Made by a program: the position numbers and the translations under genes. A model generated the notes under the pieces. That model did not search any database. It was given only the letters and a program-made list of their open reading frames with translations, and had not been told where the DNA came from. Below are positions 46,590-54,524 of a stretch of DNA of 64,000 nt, piece by piece. Within the stretch, counting starts at the first letter, position 1. The number at the start of each line of letters is the position of its first letter. Source of the DNA: Halobacterium noricense (GTDB taxonomy: Archaea > Halobacteriota > Halobacteria > Halobacteriales > Halobacteriaceae); contig NZ_CP089468.1 in assembly GCF_021233435.1 (NCBI RefSeq), positions 2,829,720 to 2,893,719 of the forward strand, in the 5' to 3' direction.

Positions 46590-46964
46590 ATGCGTGCTCC
46601 GCTCGGGACGGACGAGACGCCCGAACTCCAGGTCGTCCTCGACGCCCTGGACGACGAGGGATGCAGACGCATCATCGAGGCGCTCGACGAGCCGATGGCG
46701 GCCAAGGAGCTCTCGGAGGCGTGTGACATCCCGCTGTCGACGACCTACCGGAAGCTCGAACTCCTCACGGACGCCGCGCTCCTGGAGGAGCGGGCGGTGC
46801 TCCAACCGGACGGCCACCACACGACGGAGTACGACCTCGTCTTCGAGGAGGTCGTCATCCAAATCGACGAGGACCGGACGCTCGACGTCGGCGTCACGCG
46901 GCCGTCGCAGTCCACGGACGAACGCCTCGAAACGCTCTGGGCGGAGGTGAGCAAAGAGACATGA
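46590..46964 (+). CDS. Winged-helix transcription regulator
   Basis: A 124-residue protein with an ArsR-like winged helix: DALDDEGCRRIIEALDEPMA, then KELSEACDIPLSTTYRKLEL as the recognition part, then a wing (LQPDGHHTTEYDLVFEEVVI). No metal or ligand site is obvious. The stop overlaps the start of the following membrane protein (ATGA). This HTH-plus-small-membrane-protein pair recurs in haloarchaea and is often annotated with DUF7521. Confidence 0.82.
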   Translation: MRAPLGTDETPELQVVLDALDDEGCRRIIEALDEPMAAKELSEACDIPLSTTYRKLELLTDAALLEERAVLQPDGHHTTEYDLVFEEVVIQIDEDRTLDVGVTRPSQSTDERLETLWAEVSKET

Positions 46965-47233
46965 CACACTACTTGGCAGTCGTCGCGTTGAAGACAATCA
47001 CGCTCGTGCTCGGCGGCGCGGTCACGTACTTCGCGCTGAAGGCGTGGAATCGCACCGGGTCGCCGGCGCTGCGGTCGCTCGCCATCGGCTTCGGGTGCGT
47101 GACCCTCGGGTCGCTGCTCGCGGGTATCGCCGACCAGGTGCTCGCGGTCGACCGCACGCTCGCGGTACTGACCGAGAGCGCGCTCACGGCCGTCGGCTTC
47201 GCGGTCATCGTCTACTCGCTGTACGTCGACTGA
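46961..47233 (+). CDS. Small three-helix membrane protein (DUF7521-like)
   Basis: A 90-residue protein with three predicted membrane helices (VALKTITLVLGGAVTYFALK, LAIGFGCVTLGSLLAGIADQ, LTESALTAVGFAVIVYSLYV). It is translationally coupled to the winged-helix gene by a 4-base overlap. The pair may form a membrane-signal-to-regulator unit; that is inference from the coupling only. Confidence 0.72.
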   Translation: MTHYLAVVALKTITLVLGGAVTYFALKAWNRTGSPALRSLAIGFGCVTLGSLLAGIADQVLAVDRTLAVLTESALTAVGFAVIVYSLYVD

Positions 47234-47332
47234 CTGCGGTCCGACCGTCGCCCGCGACGCGCGAGCGAAGAATATAACGATTAATCGGGAGTGCGAGTCG
47301 TTCGACGATTTCCGTTCGCGTCCCGCCGAACC

Positions 47333-48127
47333 TCACGTAACAGGCGCGAGCGCGACGCCCGACGCGTTCTTCGGCGACGAACCGACTGGCTCGGGAGCCA
47401 GCGCTCCAGTTCCCTCGACACTTGCCGGCCCAGCGTCGGTCGCGAGCGTCGTCGTGCCCGGCGTGACGGCACCGGCGAACGTCAGGCGCACCCAGCCGAG
47501 GTACGGGAGGCGGTATTCGGCGGTGCCCTTCACCCACGCGGGCTTGACGGGACTGGAGATGCCGCGCGCCTGGTCGTAGTAGTCGTTCGTGACCGAGTTG
47601 TCGCCCTTCGTGATGAAGCCCGCGTGGGGCGCGGGACAGTTCCGGAGTTCGTCGCAACTGTCGGCGTCGACGTAGTCAGGGTTGGCCTTCGAGTACCAGT
47701 TCTCGCCGTCGTCCACCCAGAAGCGTGCGCGGTGTATCACCGGCGTCTCCCGCCCGTTCCCGTACGGCTTGTAGACGATGACGTCGCCCAGCCCGCCGAA
47801 CTGCTGGTAGTCGTGGCCGGTGGCGTCCTGGTGGGTGACGACGCCGGTGTCGCCGGTGGCGTAGTCGGGGGTGAACCGCTGTTCCTCCATCACGAACACG
47901 AGGTCGCCCTTCTGCATGTTCGGCTGCATGCTCCCGCTCTCGACGGCGACCAGCGGCGGCCAGACGCCGCTGACCGCGAACAACAGCAGGCCGACCATGG
48001 CGACCGTGAGCGCGCTGCTGGCGGCCTCGCGGACGAACATCACGGCACCGTGGTCGGTACGGAGGAACCAGACGAGCGCGGCCCGCGGACCGCCGCGGGG
48101 GTCGGGCACGTCGTCGCCGTTGGTCAT
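47333..48127 (-). CDS. sec11: Signal peptidase I (Sec11-like)
   Basis: Membrane serine protease removing Sec signal peptides. The 264 residues include a membrane helix (SSALTVAMVGLLLFAVSGVW) before the catalytic serine in ESGSMQPNMQKGDLVFV (S66), GDVIVYKPYGNG, the histidine in TPVIHRARFWV (H132) and the aspartate in FITKGDNSVTND (D176). A catalytic histidine instead of lysine is the archaeal/ER type. It is divergent from the polD small-subunit gene, with 85 bases between. Confidence 0.9.
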   Translation of the reverse strand: MTNGDDVPDPRGGPRAALVWFLRTDHGAVMFVREAASSALTVAMVGLLLFAVSGVWPPLVAVESGSMQPNMQKGDLVFVMEEQRFTPDYATGDTGVVTHQDATGHDYQQFGGLGDVIVYKPYGNGRETPVIHRARFWVDDGENWYSKANPDYVDADSCDELRNCPAPHAGFITKGDNSVTNDYYDQARGISSPVKPAWVKGTAEYRLPYLGWVRLTFAGAVTPGTTTLATDAGPASVEGTGALAPEPVGSSPKNASGVALAPVT

Positions 48128-48212
48128 CTGTTCGCCTTTCGCCGCTCCCGGGTTTCAACTTTCCCCTCGCGGACCGCCACCCTTTTGCTCGCGCTTACCG
48201 TGCTGACGTGGT

Positions 48213-49952
48213 GTGCCACGAGAACCCCCGGTCCGGGTCGTCCGTGAACTCACCAGCCGGGGGTACAACGCGGAACGAGAGGCCGTGACGCTGCTCGCGG
48301 GCGCGAGCGACCCCGCGGCCGCCGTCGAGCGCGCGGTCGACGCCGCACCCGACGACGCGCTGACGCTCACCACCGCCCACGTTCGCGAGGTGCTCGACGA
48401 CGCGACGCCGAGCGCGTCCGCGACGGAGGCCGACGTGTCCAGCGGCGACACGGCAGCCGCCGAGACGACCGCAGCCGAGACGACCACGACCGAGACGACC
48501 ACGACCGAGACGACCACGACCGAGACGACCACGACCGAGACGACCACGGCCGCTGCCGCAACGCCGCCCGCCGACCCCGAGCCGGAGGCGTCCACCGACC
48601 GAACGACCTCTCCCACCACTTCGACTGGGGCCGAAGACGACGACATTCGGACGCAAGAACGAACCTCTCCAGTTGAAACAAAGGGGGTGGGAAAAGGACA
48701 GAACGCGGCGGGGCGACGGGACGGCCGCGACGCGCGCGACGACAGCGAGCGTAGCGTCGAAATCGACGGCGACATCACCGGCGAATCGACGGGAACTGGC
48801 GAGTACGCGGACTTCGTCGCGACGTTCCGCGACCGCTACGACCGCCTCTCGAAGAAGCTCCGCGGGCGCGTCAACCACCGACCCACGGACGCGCTCGACT
48901 CGATGCCCGGTGGCAGCGAGGCCGCGGTCGTCGGGATGGTCAACGACATCCGCTCGACCGCCAGCGGCCACTGGCTCGTCGAAGTCGAGGACACGAACGG
49001 CGTCTTCCCGACGCTCGTGATGAAAGACCGCGACATCGCCGTCCACGTCGACGAACTCCTCATGGACGAGGTCGTCGCCGTCGAAGGGACAATTTCCGAC
49101 GACGGCGGCATCCTGTTTGCGGACGACCTCCACTTCCCGGACATCCCGCGCACGCACCGGCCGTCCACGGCGGACCGCCACGTGCAGGCCGCGCTCGTCT
49201 CCGACGTTCACGTCGGCAGCCAGGAGTTCGCCGCGGACGCCTGGCAGGCGTTCGCCGACTGGCTCCACACCGAGGAAGCCGACCCCGTCGAGTACCTCCT
49301 GATTGCGGGCGACATGGTCGAAGGCGTCGGCGTCTACCCCAACCAGGACGAGGAACTGGACATCGTCGACATCTACGACCAGTACGAGACGTTCGCGGAA
49401 CACCTCAAAGACGTCCCCGGGGACATGGAAATCGTGATGATTCCCGGCAACCACGACGCCGTCCGCCTCGCCGAACCCCAGCCCGCCTTCGACGAGGAAC
49501 TGCGCGACATCATGAGCGCCCACGACGCCCGCTTCACCGGGAATCCATCCACCGTCACCGTCGAAGGCGTCGACATCCTCATGTACCACGGCGTCTCCAT
49601 CGACGAAATCATCGCCGAATACCCCGGCGACGACATCTCCTACGACAACCCCCACCGCGCGATGGAGCAACTCCTCAAGAAACGCCACGTCGCCCCGCAG
49701 TTCGGCGGCCGTACCCGCGTCGCCCCGGAGAAGGAAGACTACCTCGTCATCGACGACGCGCCCGACGTCTTCCACACCGGCCACGTCCACAAACTCGGCG
49801 TCGGCGGCTACCACAACGTCCGCCTCGTGAATTCGGGCTGCTGGCAACATCAGACCGAATTCCAGAAATCCGTCAACATCGACCCCGACGTCGCCACCGC
49901 CCCCATCCTCGATTTGGACACCCTGGACGTGACGGTCCGGAAGTTCGTCTAG
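48213..49952 (+). CDS. polD1: DNA polymerase D small subunit (exonuclease)
   Basis: Small subunit (DP1) of the archaeal replicative polymerase PolD, with Mre11-type 3'-5' exonuclease. The 579 residues have an N-terminal helical part, a Thr/Glu-rich disordered linker (about 85-190), an OB-fold (GHWLVEVEDTNGVFPTLVMK) and a calcineurin-like phosphatase domain: DVHVGSQEF, GDMVEGVGV, PGNHDAVRL, YHGVSIDE, GHVHKLGVGGYH, all metal ligands present. GTG 48213 (MPREPPVRVV) is the start. The linker has a 15-base repeat (TTTET) at 48476-48545 and an origin-box-like DNA segment at 48664-48691. Lies close to orc1, as in other haloarchaea. Confidence 0.94.
   Translation: MPREPPVRVVRELTSRGYNAEREAVTLLAGASDPAAAVERAVDAAPDDALTLTTAHVREVLDDATPSASATEADVSSGDTAAAETTAAETTTTETTTTETTTTETTTTETTTAAAATPPADPEPEASTDRTTSPTTSTGAEDDDIRTQERTSPVETKGVGKGQNAAGRRDGRDARDDSERSVEIDGDITGESTGTGEYADFVATFRDRYDRLSKKLRGRVNHRPTDALDSMPGGSEAAVVGMVNDIRSTASGHWLVEVEDTNGVFPTLVMKDRDIAVHVDELLMDEVVAVEGTISDDGGILFADDLHFPDIPRTHRPSTADRHVQAALVSDVHVGSQEFAADAWQAFADWLHTEEADPVEYLLIAGDMVEGVGVYPNQDEELDIVDIYDQYETFAEHLKDVPGDMEIVMIPGNHDAVRLAEPQPAFDEELRDIMSAHDARFTGNPSTVTVEGVDILMYHGVSIDEIIAEYPGDDISYDNPHRAMEQLLKKRHVAPQFGGRTRVAPEKEDYLVIDDAPDVFHTGHVHKLGVGGYHNVRLVNSGCWQHQTEFQKSVNIDPDVATAPILDLDTLDVTVRKFV
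48476..48545. repeat. 15-bp tandem repeat in the PolD linker
   Basis: About four to five copies of ACGACCACGACCGAG encode TTTET repeats. The number can change by slippage without loss of frame. It lies in a disordered linker. Confidence 0.85.
48664..48691 (+). promoter_or_regulatory. Origin-box-like motif inside polD small-subunit gene
   Basis: CCTCTCCAGTTGAAACAAAG, then GGGGTGGG. It has the TCCA/GAAAC core and the full G-rich tail, and it encodes SPVETKGVGK in the disordered linker. 4.8 kb from box 4 of the origin. Confidence 0.55.
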
Positions 49953-50045
49953 CCACTTTTTGCTGTGGGAGGGCGCCTGCGGCGCCCTCCTCTGCTCACG
50001 GCACGCAGCGCCGTCTGTTCGCGGGCCGTCGGCCCGCGCTCACTG
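49953..50045 (+). repeat. Stop-proximal repeat module, copy 3
   Basis: Begins directly behind the polD stop: CCACTTTTTGCTGTGGGAGG, a perfect 10-bp hairpin GGAGGGCGCC-TGC-GGCGCCCTCC (49968-49990), TCTGCTCACGGCACGCAGCG, and hairpin GCGGGCC-GTC-GGCCCGC (50021-50037). The same series as copy 2; the T5 run probably ends transcription. Confidence 0.8.
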
Positions 50046-50116
50046 CGTTCGCGCGGTGAACCGCTTCGCTCGGGTCCTTCGGATCATTCTGCTCGCGGAT
50101 GCTCGTTCTGCAGTTG

Positions 50117-50620
50117 TCAGTCCACGAATCGCTCGACGTCCGCTGCGACAGGTCTGGAAACGTCTTCGGGAACGTCCGCGAACCACTCGATTTTGGTGCC
50201 GTCCACGCGGCTTTGCGGCTCCTCAGGAAGTCGAGCGTTCGGCGTCGCGCGGACGACCACGTTGTAGACCGTAGTGCTGTCGCCGGTGTCGGGAACGCGG
50301 TACTCGCGGGCGCGGAGGCGCTCGACGGCGTCGACGTCGATTGGGACGCCAGTCAGCCCCTCGAACTCGTGGCGCGCGACCGCCAGCCAGTCGTCGCCGG
50401 CTTCGGCGGGAAACGCGGGGAGTGTCCAGCCGTGGTGGCCGTCGTTCTGGAGGAGGACGCCAACGTCGCTCACAACACCGACGACCACGTGGCTGTCCAA
50501 CTCGGTCGCGTCAGCGAACTCAGCCGTGTCGACATCGTGGGTCCTGTCCCGGACGTCGACAGTATCGTGGTCGCGGAGCGTCACGGGGTCTGTCAGGGAT
50601 TCAGGGAAGTCGGCGGTCAC
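50117..50620 (-). CDS. Nudix-fold protein with degenerate Nudix box
   Basis: A 167-residue protein with the Nudix beta-alpha-beta outline (SHVVVGVVSDVGVLLQNDG; VYNVVVRATPNA). The Nudix box region reads ARHEFEGLTGVPIDV, with the R-E-x-x-E-E pattern only partly kept (R-H-E-F-E-G), so hydrolysis of nucleotide diphosphates is not certain. The start is GTG 50620. It stands alone between the polD repeat and tyrS. Substrate unknown. Confidence 0.7.
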   Translation of the reverse strand: MTADFPESLTDPVTLRDHDTVDVRDRTHDVDTAEFADATELDSHVVVGVVSDVGVLLQNDGHHGWTLPAFPAEAGDDWLAVARHEFEGLTGVPIDVDAVERLRAREYRVPDTGDSTTVYNVVVRATPNARLPEEPQSRVDGTKIEWFADVPEDVSRPVAADVERFVD

Positions 50621-50662
50621 GGCGGCTCTACGGCGACCCGTGGTTTAGAAGTGGGGTGTCGG

Positions 50663-51646
50663 TTACTCGCCACGAATCTCGCGGAGCCGCTCGCGGCCGG
50701 GGGCGATGAGGTCGTCGAGGTAGTCCGCGAGCGCGCCCTTCGCGTCCGCGGGGTGGAGTTCGCCGGATTCGAGGTCCGCGGCGAGGGCCTCGTAGTCGTC
50801 GTATTCGAGGTTGCCGCCGTACTCGTCGGGGCGCTCGACGACGACCGCCTCGAAGCGCGGGAAGACGTGGTACTGGAACAGTTCGAGCACGGGGTTGACG
50901 AGGTCGCCCTCGGGGTCGCGGGTTTGCGGGCAGAACGCCGAGTTCACCTTCTCTTCGAGGTCCTCTGTGGAGTCCTCCATGGAGATGGTGATGCCCTCGC
51001 TGGAAGACATCTTCCCCTCGCCGGTCTCGAGGTCGCCGAGAATCGGCGTGTGGACGGCGAGGCGCTTCTCGTAGCCGAGACTCGGGAGTTCCTCGCGGGC
51101 GAGCATGTGGACCTTCCGCTGGTCCATGCCGCCGACTGCGACGTCGACGTCGAGGTACTCGATGTCCAGCGCCTGCATCAGTGGGTAGACGACGTGGCTG
51201 ACCTTCGCGGTCTCACCGCCCTGAATTTCGGCCATCGCGCGCTGCGCGCGGTTCAACGATGTCGCCAGTTCCAATTCGTGGAGGTCCAGTTCGTAGTCGT
51301 CGTCGAGCTGGTAGTCGCTGCCGAGCACGAACTTCGTGGAGGCCTCGTCGAGGCCGTACGCGAGGAACTGCTCTTTCATCTGGTCGGCGGTGTCCCGAAT
51401 CTCCTCGAAGGAACCTTTCCCGTTGAGGTACGCGTGGACGTCCGCCAGGAGGACGACGACGTCCAGCCCGGCGTCCTGCAGGTCGATGAGCTTGTTCGCG
51501 GTGAGCAGGTGGCCGAGGTGGAGCACGCCCGAGGGCTCGTAGCCGACGTACGCTCGCTTCCCGTCGGGGTCGTCGGCGAGCGCTTCGACTTCCTCCTCGG
51601 TCACGACTTCCGCCGCGTTCCGCGTGAGGAGTTCGTAGGTGTCCAT
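50663..51646 (-). CDS. tyrS: Tyrosyl-tRNA synthetase
   Basis: Class I enzyme charging tRNA-Tyr. The 327 residues are of the archaeal/eukaryal type: HIGH-like HLGHLLTANKLIDLQ, YQLDDDYELDLHELELAT, and the KMSKS-like KMSSSEGITISM. The tyrosine pocket segment YEPSGVLHLGH is kept. No C-terminal S4 domain, as usual in archaea. Monocistronic. Confidence 0.95.
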   Translation of the reverse strand: MDTYELLTRNAAEVVTEEEVEALADDPDGKRAYVGYEPSGVLHLGHLLTANKLIDLQDAGLDVVVLLADVHAYLNGKGSFEEIRDTADQMKEQFLAYGLDEASTKFVLGSDYQLDDDYELDLHELELATSLNRAQRAMAEIQGGETAKVSHVVYPLMQALDIEYLDVDVAVGGMDQRKVHMLAREELPSLGYEKRLAVHTPILGDLETGEGKMSSSEGITISMEDSTEDLEEKVNSAFCPQTRDPEGDLVNPVLELFQYHVFPRFEAVVVERPDEYGGNLEYDDYEALAADLESGELHPADAKGALADYLDDLIAPGRERLREIRGE

Positions 51647-51713
51647 ACGACTGCGGAGTCAGCGCTCGGGGTTAAGCGGTTTGGATGCGTGCGAACGCGT
51701 CAGACCGAGAGAA

Positions 51714-52106
51714 TCAGGGAATGACCGTCGCGGGCACGCGGTCGGCGTGCAGCACCGTCTCGGCGGCGCTTCCGAGGAGCGTGCGTTCGAGCGTGCCAGC
51801 GCCGTGGTGCCCCATCACGACGTGGTCGTAGCCGCGCTCCTCGACGAGCGAGAGGATGTCGTCGCCAACGCTGTCGCTCGGCCGGAACTCCACGTCGACG
51901 TCCGTGTTGACTTCGGGTTCGGTGTCGACGTCCTGCGCGTCGAGAACGCGTTCGGCGCGGTCGAGGACGGCGTCCGTACTCTCGGATTCGGCTTCTGCGA
52001 AGTGGACGGCGTCGAGGCGTCCCTCGTAGCGGCGCGCCATCTCCGCGGCGAACCCCAGCGCGCGGAAACTGCAGTCCGAGCCGTCGACGGGGACGAGGAT
52101 GTCCAT
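51714..52106 (-). CDS. Universal stress protein (UspA) family
   Basis: A 130-residue single Usp domain: MDILVPVDGSDCSFRALGFA at the start, VEFRPSDSVGDDILSLVEER, and the nucleotide-binding turn VMGHHGAGTLERTLLGSAAE, G-x2-G-x9-G(S). This is the ATP-binding subtype motif. Such proteins are induced by stress and growth arrest; the partner is unknown. Starts at ATG 52106. Confidence 0.88.
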   Translation of the reverse strand: MDILVPVDGSDCSFRALGFAAEMARRYEGRLDAVHFAEAESESTDAVLDRAERVLDAQDVDTEPEVNTDVDVEFRPSDSVGDDILSLVEERGYDHVVMGHHGAGTLERTLLGSAAETVLHADRVPATVIP

Positions 52107-52131
52107 GCGGTGGTACTGTGTGGCCTGCGGG

Positions 52132-52776
52132 TTACGCATTACGGCGGATCGCGTCCAGCGCTTCGGCGGCCTCGCGAGCGGCTTCGAGGAACTCGCGGGC
52201 CCGCCGCGGGTCGTCGGCGCCGGCGGCGCGGCGCGCCAGCGCGGCAATCGAGGATTCCAGTGCGTCGGCGGCTTCGCCGGACGGCGAAGTATTCGGGAGT
52301 TCGCTGTCGACTGCCGGCTGCTCGGTCGGCGCGGGCTGTTCGCGGCGCTGCTCGCGTGCGGGCTGGGTGGACTGCTGGCGTTCGGCGGGCTGCCGGCCTT
52401 CGGCGGGCTGCTGGCGCTCGGCGGCGTTACCGGTCGGCTGGCTGGCACGGGCACCTTCGGCTGCGTCCGCGTCGCCGCCCGCTGGCTGCGAGGGCTGCTG
52501 TGCCGCCTGTCCTTCGGTGTCAGCCTGCTGCTGCGCGGCCTGCTGCTGCGCGGTCTGCTGTTGTTCGGCGGCCTGCTGGCAGTTGGGGCAGAAGGACTGG
52601 CCCTCGTAGCGGAAGATGGGGTTGCCACAGCGGTCGCAGTGCTGGTTGGTCATCGTCGCACCCTGCAGCAGGAGTTCGCTCATGCGCTCGGTCTCCCCAC
52701 GGTCGTCGTCGGCGTACTTCTCGCGGAGTTCCTCGCGCACGGCCTCCTCGTCGAAGCCGTCGTCCGTGTCGCTCAT
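52132..52776 (-). CDS. Zinc-ribbon protein of the Sjogren autoantigen p27 family
   Basis: A 214-residue protein. It has an acidic N-terminus ([20 protein letters not shown]), a conserved segment [20 protein letters not shown] with the zinc ribbon C-x2-C...C-x2-C (CDRCG and FCPNC), a Gln/Ala-rich middle (about 70-160), and a C-terminal helix ([20 protein letters not shown]). The LLQGATM-plus-ribbon pattern is that of archaeal homologues of Sjogren syndrome/scleroderma autoantigen 1. Function unknown. ATG 52776 is chosen over an upstream open frame. Confidence 0.82.
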   Translation of the reverse strand: MSDTDDGFDEEAVREELREKYADDDRGETERMSELLLQGATMTNQHCDRCGNPIFRYEGQSFCPNCQQAAEQQQTAQQQAAQQQADTEGQAAQQPSQPAGGDADAAEGARASQPTGNAAERQQPAEGRQPAERQQSTQPAREQRREQPAPTEQPAVDSELPNTSPSGEAADALESSIAALARRAAGADDPRRAREFLEAAREAAEALDAIRRNA

Positions 52777-52951
52777 AGGTGTGTACAGGGCGCGACGCCT
52801 CGAAAAGCCTGCGGAGGACGGACCCTGCGAGAAAATTCGACGAAAGTCGAAGTGGCGTTCGTCCGTCGTCGGCGACCGTGTGGGTCGTTTCCCCGCCTGC
52901 TCGAACTCACCGAAGCGCTTAACGGACTCGCCGGCGGTGGGTATACGTGAT

Positions 52952-53866
52952 ATGACGAAAGTCAGCATCGTGGGGGCCGCCGGCACGGTCGGCGCCGCCG
53001 CAGGCTACAACCTCGCGCTCCGCGACGTGGCCGACGAACTCGTGTTCGTGGACATCCCGGACAAGGAAGACGAGACCATCGGGCAGGCCGCGGACGCGAA
53101 CCACGGCGTCGCCTACGACGCCAACACGGAGGTCACCCAGGGGACGTACGAGGACACCGCTGGCTCCGACGTCGTCGTCATCACCGCGGGGATTCCCCGC
53201 CAGCCCGGCCAGACGCGCATCGACCTCGCGGGCGACAACGCGCCCATCATGGAGGACATCGGCTCCTCCATCGCCGAGCACAACGACGACTTCGTGACGG
53301 TCACGACGTCGAACCCCGTCGACCTCCTGAACCGCCACCTCTACGAGAGCGGCGACCGCGACCGTCACAAGGTCGTCGGGTTCGGCGGTCGCCTCGACAG
53401 CGCGCGCTTCCGCTACGTGCTGAGCCAGCGCTTCGACGCGCCCGTGCAGAACGTCGAAGCCACCATCCTCGGCGAGCACGGCGACGCGCAGGTGCCCGTG
53501 TTCTCGAAGGTGCGCGTGAACGGCGCGGACCCCGACTTCTCGGACGACGAGCGCGAGGACATCCTCGAAGAACTCCAGCAGTCTGCGATGGATGTCATCG
53601 AGCGCAAGGGCGCAACCCAGTGGGGGCCGGCGACGGGCGTCGCGCACATGGTCGAAGCTATCCTCCGCGACACGGGCGAGGTGCTCCCCGGCTCCGTCGT
53701 GCTCGACGGCGAGTACGGCCTCGACGACGTCGGTCTCGGCGTGCCCGTGAAACTCGGCTCGAACGGCGTCGAGGAAGTCGTGGAGTGGGACCTCACGGAG
53801 TACGAGCGCGACCAGCTCGGCGAGGCCGCGGAGAAGCTCTCCGAGCAGTACGACGAAATCGCGTAA
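52952..53866 (+). CDS. mdh: Malate dehydrogenase
   Basis: NAD(P)-linked enzyme of the citric acid cycle, 304 residues, LDH-like archaeal type. Marks are the dinucleotide fold [20 protein letters not shown], the substrate loop arginines [25 protein letters not shown], and the catalytic histidine in [12 protein letters not shown]. The enzyme from haloarchaea is a known halophilic tetramer. The TATA-type GCTTAAC lies about 30 bases before the ATG, so the transcript is nearly leaderless. Confidence 0.96.
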   Translation: MTKVSIVGAAGTVGAAAGYNLALRDVADELVFVDIPDKEDETIGQAADANHGVAYDANTEVTQGTYEDTAGSDVVVITAGIPRQPGQTRIDLAGDNAPIMEDIGSSIAEHNDDFVTVTTSNPVDLLNRHLYESGDRDRHKVVGFGGRLDSARFRYVLSQRFDAPVQNVEATILGEHGDAQVPVFSKVRVNGADPDFSDDEREDILEELQQSAMDVIERKGATQWGPATGVAHMVEAILRDTGEVLPGSVVLDGEYGLDDVGLGVPVKLGSNGVEEVVEWDLTEYERDQLGEAAEKLSEQYDEIA

Positions 53867-53893
53867 TCGCCGCGCCCGCGCTCGCCGGCCGCG

Positions 53894-54007
53894 TCAGGCC
53901 GGCGCGACCTCTTTCGTGACCTCGTCCGGTTCGTCGCCGTCCGTGGATTCGCGTTCGGCGTCCGGTTCGAGTTCCCGTATCGGCACCTCCTCCCAGTGGT
54001 GGCACAT
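53894..54007 (-). CDS. 37-residue acidic protein (MCHHWEE)
   Basis: Minus-strand frame starting MCHHWEEVPIRELEPDAERE and ending EVAPA. It is strongly acidic, with C/G at almost all third codon positions, like real genes here. CHH at the start could bind metal. It sits between mdh and the ferredoxin gene. I have no family for it. Confidence 0.55.
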   Translation of the reverse strand: MCHHWEEVPIRELEPDAERESTDGDEPDEVTKEVAPA

Positions 54008-54076
54008 TACAGTCGCTAGTGTGGCACGCGTTAGCATAAAGCTTGCCTGAACGGAGGACGACCGCTCGCTAGGGCC

Positions 54077-54319
54077 TCAGACGACCTGTTCGCCGTCGTC
54101 GTCGTAGACTGCAATCGCGTCGACGGGGCACGAGCGCGCCGCGAACTTCGCGTCGAACTCCTCGTCTTCGGGAATCTCGCGCGCGAAGACGCCGTCCTCG
54201 ACCTCTTCGCTGTCCCGCAGGACGGCTTTGCCCGCGTCCGTGTCCTCCTCGAAGGCGTCCCACTCCGCGACACACTGGAACATCCCGATGCAGACGTCGC
54301 GGTCGAACTCGACTCGCAT
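54077..54319 (-). CDS. Ferredoxin with three cluster cysteines
   Basis: An 80-residue acidic iron-sulfur protein. Cluster ligands are C10 and C16 (CIGMFQC) and C64 (RSCPVDAIAVYDD). The position of the second cysteine of a C-x2-C-x2-C motif is methionine (M13), so a [3Fe-4S] cluster, or a labile fourth ligand, is expected. Only one cluster is present. Likely an electron carrier for a redox partner not encoded here. Different from the large plant-type [2Fe-2S] ferredoxin of haloarchaea. Confidence 0.85.
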   Translation of the reverse strand: MRVEFDRDVCIGMFQCVAEWDAFEEDTDAGKAVLRDSEEVEDGVFAREIPEDEEFDAKFAARSCPVDAIAVYDDDGEQVV

Positions 54320-54524
54320 ACGGGAACGTGGAGGCGCCCCGCCTATATCGTTGCCGGGCTAGGTGGAGTAGTCACAACTGGAGGCTCGGGCACGGTCTCG
54401 AGGCGTCGGTGACGGCGGTGACCCCACAATTTCACGCGTAGATAACGAAAAGTGCGAGCCGACCTGGCCACTTTCACCCCGGTACGCGAACCCTTAACCA
54501 CGTGAGCGACGTACGACCGCCCGA

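Noticed and set aside
52616..52951. N-terminal extension of malate dehydrogenase
   Set aside because: The open frame continues upstream, but it overlaps the zinc-ribbon gene on the other strand, and the dinucleotide fold starts right at 52952.
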